Shown one piece after another: positions 15,205-20,773 of a stretch of DNA of 20,773 nucleotides (the stretch's first letter is position 1; each line of letters starts with the position of its first letter). Origin of the DNA: JACVRW01 sp035650215 (GTDB lineage Bacteria > Actinomycetota > Thermoleophilia > Solirubrobacterales > Thermoleophilaceae). The stretch is taken from assembly GCA_035650215.1 (NCBI GenBank), contig DASRIC010000003.1, forward strand, positions 1-20,773, written 5' to 3'. The notes below the pieces were generated by a model that was not told the origin of the DNA, did not search any database, and saw nothing but the letters and a program-made list of their open reading frames with translations. The translations under genes and the position numbers were made by a program.

Positions 15205-15210
15205 ACCGTA
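15205..15210 (-). promoter_or_regulatory. Possible -10 box for the ECF sigma gene
   Basis: TACGGT on the minus strand would place the transcript start near 15198, about 30 bases before the GTG at 15168. No convincing -35. It lies back to back with the tRNA promoter. Confidence 0.25.
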
Positions 15211-15249
15211 GCAATGCGGTAGTTGCGCGACTCGGGCCCGCGACCGGCC

Positions 15250-15255
15250 TACACT
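15250..15255 (+). promoter_or_regulatory. -10 box of the tRNA gene
   Basis: TACACT ends six bases before the first base of the tRNA, so transcription would start at or next to the mature 5' end, leaving little or no 5' leader. TTGCGC at 15223-15228 is a poor -35 at 21-bp spacing. Confidence 0.45.
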
Positions 15256-15261
15256 CTCCGG

Positions 15262-15335
15262 GCCCGGATAGCCCAACTGGCAGAGGCAGCGGATTTAAGA
15301 CCCGCTCAGTGTGGGTTCGAGTCCCACTCCGGGCA
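15262..15335 (+). tRNA. tRNA with UAA anticodon (Leu), short variable loop
   Basis: A complete 74-base cloverleaf: acceptor stem GCCCGGA/TCCGGGC with discriminator A; D-arm GCC/GGC with an 11-base loop containing GG; anticodon arm GCGGA/CCCGC (one A-C mismatch next to the loop) with loop TTTAAGA, giving anticodon TAA; variable loop TCAGT, only five bases; T-arm GTGGG/CCCAC with TTCGAGT. CCA is not encoded. UAA reads the leucine codon UUA. Bacterial tRNA-Leu normally is class II with a long variable arm, which this one lacks, although A73, the three-bp D-stem and the acceptor sequence resemble actinobacterial tRNA-Leu(UAA). Leu is therefore assigned from the anticodon only. Confidence 0.9.
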
Positions 15336-15373
15336 TCGCACGCGAGGGCGTGACTGCCAGGCCTCCGGTCGGG

Positions 15374-15379
15374 TATACA
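15374..15379 (+). promoter_or_regulatory. -10 box of a probably leaderless transcript (DUF4235 gene)
   Basis: TATACA ends seven bases before the ATG at 15387. No Shine-Dalgarno is present between them. Confidence 0.45.
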
Positions 15380-15386
15380 CCTCCCG

Positions 15387-15665
15387 ATGGCCAAGCTGCT
15401 CTTCATCCCCATCTCGATCGTCGCCGGCCTGATCGCGGGATTCATCTCGCGAAAGGTCTTCGATCAGATCTGGGGCATCATGGACAGCGAGGAGCCGCCG
15501 GACTCCAAGCACCGGGACATCCGCTGGAGCCGGCTGCTGCTCGCGGGGGCGATCCAGGGCGCCATCTTCCGGATGGTCAAGGAGGCCACCGACCACGGCA
15601 GCCGGCGCGCGTTCTACCGCACCACGGGCGCCTGGCCGGGCGAAGAGCGCCCGGATCCCGAGTAG
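15387..15665 (+). CDS. DUF4235 family membrane protein
   Basis: 92-aa inner-membrane protein of the actinobacterial DUF4235 family, function unknown. It has an N-terminal transmembrane helix (about 4-20), the family segment SRKVFDQIWGIMDSEEPPDSKHRDIRW, a second hydrophobic helix (about 48-63, LLLAGAIQGAIFRMV) and a charged C-terminus with DHGSRRAFYRTTGAWPGEE. Length is usual. It lies 51 bases after the tRNA, with its own TATACA box. A small hairpin with a GCAA loop follows the stop. Confidence 0.88.
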   Translation: MAKLLFIPISIVAGLIAGFISRKVFDQIWGIMDSEEPPDSKHRDIRWSRLLLAGAIQGAIFRMVKEATDHGSRRAFYRTTGAWPGEERPDPE

Positions 15666-15823
15666 CAGAACGCCCCCTCGCCGCAAGGCGAAATTGGTGC
15701 GCAAGCAACGGCGCGCCCCTGGGTTGTCGGCTCTGAGAGTTCGACGCCGAGCTCGGTCCTGACGGGGTTTCCCCGCCATGGGAGGGCGGGGGAGTGGGCC
15801 GGCGAGAGGAGCAAGGCAGGGGA
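15666..15823. other. Intergenic region before the MCE remnant
   Basis: 158 bp without a gene. Besides the small hairpin at 15678-15691 it holds two mutually exclusive stems, CGGGG-TTT-CCCCG (15763-15775) and CCCCGCC/GGCGGGG (15771-15777 with 15785-15791). These could be old leader or terminator structure. AAGG at 15813-15816 is a possible ribosome site for the remnant at 15824. Confidence 0.3.
15678..15691 (+). terminator. Small GNRA-loop hairpin after the DUF4235 gene
   Basis: TCGCC-GCAA-GGCGA is a five-bp stem with a GNRA tetraloop 12 bases after the stop codon, followed by AATT. Weak but well placed. Confidence 0.3.
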
Positions 15824-16701
15824 ATGCGATCGTTCAGCGGGATCGGACGCGTGGCCGCCATGGGCGCGGTCGTGGCGGCGATCGCGCTCGTCGGGCGCGT
15901 GCAGCTCGGAGGCGGGGGCGCGGACTACAGCGTGACCGCGCGCTTCCTGACGCGGGCCAGCTCGTGAAGGGCACCCCCGTGCAGGTTGGCGGCGTTCCGG
16001 TGGGCTCCGTGAGCGGCATTCGGATCGCCGACGACGGCCGCGCCGAGATCGAGCTCGAGATCGACGCCGAGCACGCGCCGCTGCGTGTCGGAACGCGCGC
16101 GGAGATCCGCCAGTTCTCGCAGTCGGGCCTGGCCAACCGCTACGTCGACCTGAGCCTGCCCCCGCACAGCGACAACGAGATCCCCGACGGCGCGGGGCCG
16201 GTGGCGAGCGCCTGCAGTCCTTCGTTTCGCAGGCTCGGGCCTTCGCCGCCGACGCGGAGCCCACCGTCCGCGATCTGAGCCTCACGACCCGCCGCGGCGG
16301 CCGCGCCAACGACCTGATCAACCTGCTGCGCTCGTTCCCGCCGCTAGCGGACATCGCGACGGTCACGAGGGCGCGCGAGGTCTCGCCCGGCGGCCGCGCG
16401 GTCAGCGTGGGAGAGACGCGCGGCGCCTTCCCCGAGTCCGTCGAGTCGCTGCGCGGCGGCGCCGAGGAGATCTCCTTCGCGCGCCCGTACATGTCCTGGT
16501 GGCGAGCGGCGCGACCCGCTCGACGCCACCGAGCCGGGTCAGGGCGACGACGCGAAGCGCGTGCCCTGCCTCGTGCAGCAGCCCTCGCTCTACGACGGCA
16601 AGCGCTTCCCCATCCCGCAGCCCGGTAGGGCGCCGCTGCGCACCCCGCCGCGCGGCGCCGAGGGACCGAGCCCGGCCGCGGATCCCAACCCGGCCGACTA
16701 G
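15824..16701 (+). pseudogene. MCE/MlaD family substrate-binding protein, disrupted
   Basis: Four pieces of one MCE-type lipid-transport protein are in order but in different frames. (1) 15824 to about 15948: ATG, a membrane-anchor-like start (GRVAAMGAVVAAIALVG) and DYSVTARFL, then a stop. (2) About 15949-16197: the MlaD domain, DAGQLVKGTPVQVGGVPVGSVS... to RQFSQSGLANRYVDLSLPP; joining it to piece 1 needs one restored base near 15947. (3) About 16200-16494: QARAFAADAEPTVRDLS... to GAFPESVESL and ISFARPY. (4) 16501-16701: GERRDPLDATEPG... to a tail rich in Pro. Both later junctions seem to have lost internal sequence, because full-length relatives run past 400 aa and this totals about 290 codons. 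No yrbE/ABC partner genes are adjacent. Codon use is still gene-like, so decay is recent, or the assembly is faulty. Confidence 0.8.
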
Positions 16702-18153
16702 CTAACGCTGCGCGAACGCCGGCTCGGGCTCGGCCGGGTCGCCCAGCGATGCGCGCCTGTCGAGCCCGCCCCCCGGGATCAGCCGGGTGAGCGCCGCTAC
16801 GGCGAGCCCGACCAGCACGAACACGATCGCGGTGAGCGTGAAGGCGTGCCCGATGCCCTCGTCGTCGGCCGCGAAGAACACGACCCCGGCCATCGCCACG
16901 CCGAGCGCGTTGCCGAGCGCCTGGGTCGTCGACACGACCCCCGAGGCCGAGCCCGCGCGCTGGTCGTCGAAGGTCTCGAGCAGGATCGCGTTGAGCGATG
17001 TGAGGCACACGCCCATTCCCGCGCCGATCAGGACGAGGCCCGGCACCAGGGCGAGGATCGAGCCGCCGACGCCCACCTCCGACACCGCGATCGCCATCGC
17101 CCCGTGGCCGGCCGCGAGCATGAGCCCGCCGCACAGCGGCGCAGCCCGGCCGAAGCGCTCGACCGCCTGCTCGGTTGCGCCGGCGGCCCCCACGTAGACC
17201 ACCGCAGCGATCGTGAACACGAGACCGGCCTCGAGCGCGTCGAGGCTCCGCCCCGCCTGCAGGTAGAGGGCGAGGTACGCGAAGAAGGCCGCCTGGCCGC
17301 ACCAGAACGTGGTCTGCGCCCCCAGCCCGGCAGTGAAGCGGCGGCTGCGGAACATCGACAGGTCCACGAGCACGCCCTCCCGGCGGCGGCCGCGCTCCCG
17401 CTGACGGTGGAGGAACGCCGCCAGCAGCACGCCCGCGGCGCCGAGCGAGACCCACGTCCAGGCGGGCCAGCCGTGCTCGCGTCCCTCGATCAGCGGCATC
17501 ACGACGGCGGTGAGCGCGAGCGTGAGCAGCACCACGCCGGCCAGGTCGACCCGGCCGGCCGAGGGCGCGCGCGACTCGGGCACGAGCCTGGGCGCGGCCA
17601 CCAGCGCGGCCAGCCCGATCGGCACGTCGATGAGGAAGCAGGTGCGCCAGCCGAGCCCCGCTACGTCGAGCTCGATCAGAGCCCCGCCCACCAGCTGGGC
17701 CGCCGCGGCCGCCAGGCCCATCGCCATGCTGTAGATCGCGAGCGCCTTCACGCGCGCGGCGCCGTCGAACGCAACCCCGATGATCGCGAGCACCTGCGGC
17801 ATGAGCATCGCCCCCGCGATCCCCTGCGCGATGCGCCCGGAGATCAGGGTCCCGGCGCTCGGCGCCACGGCGCACGCAAGCGAGGCGAGCGTGAACAGCG
17901 CTACGCCGATCAAGTACATGCGACGTCGCCCGAGTCGATCGCCGAGCTTCCCGCAGGTCACCAGGAGGATCGCCTCGAGGATCGCGTAGCTGGCAACGAT
18001 CCACTCGAGCTCGGCCGGGTGGGCGTCGAGGTCGGCGGCGATCGACGGCAGCGCGACGTTCACGATGAAGAAGTCGAGGACGACCATCAGCGCACCGGCG
18101 ATGATCACGGGCAGGGCGGCCCACGGAGGTGGGGCGGATCCATTCGCGTTCAT
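16702..18153 (-). CDS. DHA2-type MFS multidrug/solute exporter
   Basis: 483-aa major facilitator with about 14 predicted membrane helices, as in the EmrB/QacA (DHA2) drug:proton antiporter family. Seen motifs: LDFFIVNVALPSI in helix 1 (26-38), motif A GKLGDRLGRRR (68-78), motif B R107-x2-Q110-G, and the helix-5 region GLAAAAAQLVGGAL. A Pro/Glu-rich C-terminus is cytoplasmic. Substrate cannot be told. The ATG at 18153 is the first in the frame; no strong ribosome site is seen. An inverted repeat TTACCT-CGC-AGGTAA lies 37 bases upstream and suggests a TetR- or MarR-type repressor, although no regulator gene is adjacent. It converges on the MCE remnant with no space between the stop codons. Confidence 0.92.
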   Translation of the reverse strand: MNANGSAPPPWAALPVIIAGALMVVLDFFIVNVALPSIAADLDAHPAELEWIVASYAILEAILLVTCGKLGDRLGRRRMYLIGVALFTLASLACAVAPSAGTLISGRIAQGIAGAMLMPQVLAIIGVAFDGAARVKALAIYSMAMGLAAAAAQLVGGALIELDVAGLGWRTCFLIDVPIGLAALVAAPRLVPESRAPSAGRVDLAGVVLLTLALTAVVMPLIEGREHGWPAWTWVSLGAAGVLLAAFLHRQRERGRRREGVLVDLSMFRSRRFTAGLGAQTTFWCGQAAFFAYLALYLQAGRSLDALEAGLVFTIAAVVYVGAAGATEQAVERFGRAAPLCGGLMLAAGHGAMAIAVSEVGVGGSILALVPGLVLIGAGMGVCLTSLNAILLETFDDQRAGSASGVVSTTQALGNALGVAMAGVVFFAADDEGIGHAFTLTAIVFVLVGLAVAALTRLIPGGGLDRRASLGDPAEPEPAFAQR

Positions 18154-18594
18154 GTCCCGGACGATTCCGGAGCCACCGCCGCGCGTCGATTACCTCGCAG
18201 GTAACGCTCGTCGGCCCGCGAAGCAGTATCAAGCTCTACTTGAGGATGAATCCCTGCACCAGACCGGTAGCCGCCCGGCCGTTCGGGCGACCGCCGCTGT
18301 CCGCCTGGGTTGGGCGCTCAGCGCCAGATTGCGCTAAATGGGCAGAATCGGACAATTCTTGTCGCATAAAAGCGGTTCCGCGCACATACTGGAGGCGTGA
18401 TCCTGTGCACGGACGCGGCCCGCTGCCCGGTTGGCGCGGGCGGGATTAGATTGGACTCACGCGGCGCCCACTACCTGCGGCGGGCGCCCACCTCGTGCCG
18501 GTGTACTGACCCGCTTTCAGCCTGGACAAACGTTCGATGCCCCGATCGCGATTGGCTCAAGCCGTTGCGCAGATCTGCCGAGAGATAGAGAACC
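18154..18594. other. 441-bp divergent intergenic region (MFS exporter / SpoIIE phosphatase)
   Basis: No gene-like frame: the short open frames lack third-position bias. Contents: the operator at 18190-18204; a stem GGCGC-TCA-GCGCC (18313-18325); an inverted repeat GACAA-TTC-TTGTC (18351-18363) next to the A+T-rich CATAAAA; a CATACT (18385-18390) that may be a -10 with TTGTCG (18359-18364) at 20 bp; and two direct copies of GGCGCCCAC (18463-18471 and 18483-18491), 20 bp apart. The base composition of 18330-18400 is lower in G+C than the genes. A long 5' leader for the phosphatase gene is possible. I recognise no known riboswitch or RNA. Confidence 0.4.
18190..18204. promoter_or_regulatory. Operator-like palindrome upstream of the MFS exporter
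   Basis: TTACCT-CGC-AGGTAA is a perfect inverted repeat with six-base arms and a three-base centre, A+T-richer than its surroundings. It is 37 bases upstream of the exporter ATG. The size and symmetry fit a TetR/MarR dimer. A TTGATA (-35-like) lies about 20 bases further upstream on the minus strand. Confidence 0.5.
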
Positions 18595-20502
18595 GTGGCC
18601 CCCTTCCATCCCCTGCGTGACGAGACGCGGGTCCTCGCGGCCCGTGTACTGGCTGCGCTGGCAGTCTTCTGCGTAATCGCGGTCGCGCTGCTGTCGGGGA
18701 GCGGCGCCGGCCCGCTCGCGAGCGCAGAGGCGCAGGATCCGCCGGGCAACGCGTACGGACTTGACAGCGGGCGCGGCAACAGCGCTCCCAAGGGCGGCGG
18801 GGCGAAGCAGGATCCGGTCGACCCGGTCGCCCCCGAGGTCCAGGAGCCCACGACCGCCGTGCCGGTGCCCGCCCCGACCGGCGCGATCGATCCCGCCAAC
18901 GGCGGCGGCAAGGGCGGGAACACAGGCTCGGCCGCACCCGCGCCGACCGGTGCCACCAAGGGCAACGGCAACGCGAACGGGAACGGGAACGGCAACGGCA
19001 ACGGGAATGGCAACCAGAGCGGCGCCTCGACCCCGGTGGCCGAGACGCCCGTGACGGAAGCCGCTCTCCCTCCGGCCGTGGAGCAGCCCGCGGCGCCCGG
19101 GAACCTTCGCGACCCGGAAGCCAAGGGGGGGGACGCCCCTCTACGTCGGCTGAACCGTCAGCGTCCGCCGAACGAGGTCCTGAACTCCACGAGCGGGACC
19201 GAGACGAGCAGCGGCGGCGAGGGCCTCTCGCTGTCGGCCACTCCCGACGACCCCGCCCCGGCGGCCGGCGCCGGCGGCTTCGAGCAGGTCGGCCGCGCCC
19301 AGGGAGGCACGGACGGCAGCGCCGCGCCGAAGGGCCGGCGCGGCTCCGCGCGCACGGAGGTAGCCGAGCCTCCGCCCGAGCCGCTCATCACGCGTGTCTT
19401 CGCCGATCCGATCGAGGTGGTCCCGGACGGGCTCAAGGTCGCGCTCGCCGCGCTGGCCGCGCTCTCCATCCTGCTCGGCTTCGGCTATCTGCTTACCGCG
19501 ATTCGCAACCGCTCGCTGGCGCGCCAGCGCCGCGAGCTGCTCACCGAGGTCGGGCTGCTGCAGAGCGCCCTGCTGCCGCCCGTGCCTGAGCGGGTCGGCT
19601 CGCTGCGCACCTCGGTCGCCTACCGCCCGGCCGACGGTCCGGGCGCCGGCGGAGACTTCTACGACGTGCTGCCCCTCAGCGGCGGCCGTGTCGGCTTCAT
19701 CCTCGGCGACGTGTCCGGCCACGGCCGCGGCGCCCTGGCCCGCACCGCTTTCATGCGCTACACGCTGCGCGCGTATCTGGAGGCCGGCCTCGAGCCGCGG
19801 GTCGCGCTCCAGGTGGCGGGCCGGGTGATCGACGAGAACCTCGGTGGGGACTTCGCCACCGTGCTCCTGGCGGTGCACGATCCGGAGACGGGCTCGCTCA
19901 CGTACGCGACGGCCGGGCACCCCGCGCCGATCGTGGTCGGTCCCCAGGCGCACGACCCCGTTACAGTCGGCTCCTCGCCGCCCATCGGGGTCGGCCTGCG
20001 CACCGGCCTGCGGCAGACCACGGTGCCGCTGGTGCCCGGCTCGACCGCGTGCATGTTCACCGACGGCCTGATGGAGGCCCGCGTCGAGGGCGGGATCCTC
20101 GGGCGCGAGCGGCTCGAGAGCCTGCTCGACGAGCTGGGGCGCGACGCCACGGCCCGCGGCCTGATCGACAGCGTCCATGCCGAGTCGCGTGTGCTCTCGG
20201 ACGACATCGCCGCCGTGGTCATCCAGCCCGCGAACGGCGTCACGGCCGGGCTCTTCCGGACCGAGCAGCTCGAGCTCACCACCGGCCAGGAGCTCGAGGG
20301 CCCCACCGCGCGCCGCTTCCTCGACGCCTGCGGGGTGCCCGAGGCGGACGCCGACGCCGCCGTCTACGACGCCCGCACGCTCGCCGAGCGCTTCGGCGGC
20401 GTGATCCTGCACGTGGTCTTCGGCAACCGCCTGCGCGTGGAGGTCCTCCCGCGCAACGTGGAGTCGATCGAGGCCGCGTCCCGCCGCGCCGCCGCCCGCT
20501 GA
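18595..20502 (+). CDS. Membrane-anchored PP2C/SpoIIE (RsbU-type) serine phosphatase with extracytoplasmic sensor-like region
   Basis: 635-aa protein. Topology: transmembrane helix or signal anchor (about 13-35), a long extracytoplasmic low-complexity region (about 45-275) rich in Pro, Gly, Asn and Thr that includes an uninterrupted Gly-Asn repeat (about 123-140), a second transmembrane helix (about 280-303, KVALAALAALSILLGFGYLL), then a cytoplasmic PP2C-type catalytic domain (about 318-545) and 90 more residues. Catalytic motifs: GAGGDFYDV (from 350), GDVSGHGRGAL (371-381), ATAGHPAP, MFTDGLMEAR and DDIAAVVI. Such phosphatases usually dephosphorylate an anti-anti-sigma factor; no partner kinase or STAS gene is in the window. 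GTG start with only a weak GAGAG site; no in-frame ATG fits better. Confidence 0.9.
   Translation: MAPFHPLRDETRVLAARVLAALAVFCVIAVALLSGSGAGPLASAEAQDPPGNAYGLDSGRGNSAPKGGGAKQDPVDPVAPEVQEPTTAVPVPAPTGAIDPANGGGKGGNTGSAAPAPTGATKGNGNANGNGNGNGNGNGNQSGASTPVAETPVTEAALPPAVEQPAAPGNLRDPEAKGGDAPLRRLNRQRPPNEVLNSTSGTETSSGGEGLSLSATPDDPAPAAGAGGFEQVGRAQGGTDGSAAPKGRRGSARTEVAEPPPEPLITRVFADPIEVVPDGLKVALAALAALSILLGFGYLLTAIRNRSLARQRRELLTEVGLLQSALLPPVPERVGSLRTSVAYRPADGPGAGGDFYDVLPLSGGRVGFILGDVSGHGRGALARTAFMRYTLRAYLEAGLEPRVALQVAGRVIDENLGGDFATVLLAVHDPETGSLTYATAGHPAPIVVGPQAHDPVTVGSSPPIGVGLRTGLRQTTVPLVPGSTACMFTDGLMEARVEGGILGRERLESLLDELGRDATARGLIDSVHAESRVLSDDIAAVVIQPANGVTAGLFRTEQLELTTGQELEGPTARRFLDACGVPEADADAAVYDARTLAERFGGVILHVVFGNRLRVEVLPRNVESIEAASRRAAAR
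18961..19014 (+). repeat. In-frame Gly-Asn coding repeat
   Basis: About nine consecutive GGN-AAY units inside the phosphatase gene encode a Gly-Asn run (one unit is Ala-Asn). Codons alternate GGC/GGG, so the DNA is not a perfect tandem repeat. It is a flexible linker in the extracytoplasmic part. Confidence 0.7.
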
Positions 20503-20515
20503 GCTCCCCTCAGCG
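20497..20515. terminator. Hairpin spanning the two convergent stop codons
   Basis: CGCTGAG (20497-20503), loop CTCCC and CTCAGCG (20509-20515) form a perfect seven-bp stem. It contains the TGA stop of the phosphatase gene in one arm and the TGA of the hydrolase gene, read on the minus strand, in the other. Symmetric placement suits bidirectional termination. Confidence 0.45.
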
Positions 20516-20773
20516 CAGCGCGTCGATCACGAGGTCCGGCCGGTCCTCCACCACGAAGTGCGACGCATCCTCGAGGCGCAGCACCTCGGCGGCGGGGAAG
20601 AGCTCGAGCCACTGATCGAGGAACATCGGCTGGAAGACCGGGTCGCGCATCCCCCAGATCAGCTTGACCGGCACGTCGAGTCCCTCCAGCCGCTCGTGGA
20701 TCTGCCCCATCAGGCGGGCGCTGCGATCGCGCTCGGTGAGCGGGATGTCGCGCTGGAACGCCAGCACCCCCAC
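20510..20773 (-). CDS. Alpha/beta hydrolase, C-terminal part (continues beyond the window)
   Basis: The last 87 codons of an alpha/beta hydrolase-fold protein; the rest lies past base 20773. The strand order fits the end of the fold: VPVKLIWGMRDPVFQP carries the catalytic acid (Asp after WGMR), and EDASHFVVEDRPD carries the catalytic His. The nucleophile is outside. The upstream LTERDRSARLMGQIHERL resembles cap-domain/late helices of haloalkane-dehalogenase-like members, but the class cannot be set without the rest. It converges with the phosphatase gene, seven bases apart. Confidence 0.82.
   Translation of the reverse strand: MGVLAFQRDIPLTERDRSARLMGQIHERLEGLDVPVKLIWGMRDPVFQPMFLDQWLELFPAAEVLRLEDASHFVVEDRPDLVIDALR

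Noticed and set aside
16407..16628. Separate small gene in the MCE region
   Set aside because: Its first half aligns with the C-terminal part of MCE proteins and its second half is an out-of-frame reading of the MCE tail.
18129..18588. Small genes in the 18154-18594 intergenic region
   Set aside because: The short frames lack third-position G/C bias, ribosome sites and recognisable sequence.
18961..19014. CRISPR or tandem DNA repeat
   Set aside because: It is a protein-coding Gly-Asn run with variable synonymous codons and no spacers.

Overview
The window is about 70% G+C with strongly G/C-biased third codon positions. It carries the order mfd – (SurA-like) – mazG – eno – FtsB/DivIC, a variant of the actinobacterial mfd-mazG-eno-ftsB cluster. 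Together with a DUF4235 protein, MCE remains, an ECF sigma factor with a fused zinc finger and several apparently leaderless genes, this points to the Actinomycetota. The class Thermoleophilia (Solirubrobacterales-like) is my best guess, made from family resemblance and not from any search.

Layout. 1-5759 (+): 3' two thirds of mfd, a lipoprotein PpiC/SurA-type foldase, mazG, eno (TTG start overlapping the mazG stop) and an FtsB/DivIC protein. 5784-6739 (-): two uncharacterised genes, one with an N-terminal helix-turn-helix-like segment and long acidic and basic tracts. 6850-7035 (+): an orphan csrA with a strong ribosome site. 7043-8274 (-): a tiny membrane protein and a DUF2090 (IolC C-terminal-like) protein. 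8390-11426 (+): a GCS2/YbdK-type carboxylate-amine ligase, a zinc-ribbon rhomboid that has lost its catalytic residues, a small helical protein and a UPF0173 metallo-hydrolase, followed by a 44-nt hairpin. 11530-12302: a small membrane ORF (-) divergent from a Thr/Glu-rich lipoprotein (+). 12388-13311 (+): an R2-like ligand-binding oxidase. 13320-15168 (-): csaA and an ECF sigma factor fused to an anti-sigma-like zinc finger, a probable membrane segment and a Pro-rich tail. 15262-15335 (+): a tRNA with anticodon UAA. 15387-15665 (+): DUF4235 protein. 15824-16701 (+): a broken MCE/MlaD gene. 16702-18153 (-): a DHA2-type MFS exporter with an operator-like palindrome upstream. 18154-18594: a long divergent intergenic region. 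18595-20502 (+): a membrane-anchored SpoIIE/RsbU-type phosphatase. 20510-20773 (-): C-terminal part of an alpha/beta hydrolase.

Most genes are housekeeping or lineage-specific, and I see no phage, IS or CRISPR. The points most worth a second look are the class I (short variable loop) tRNA with a UAA anticodon in a window where I found no in-frame TTA codon, the rhomboid pseudoprotease, the R2lox with its Val/Tyr crosslink pair, the sigma/anti-sigma/membrane fusion, the decayed MCE gene, and a repeated TANNNT-N6/7-start arrangement that suggests leaderless transcription.
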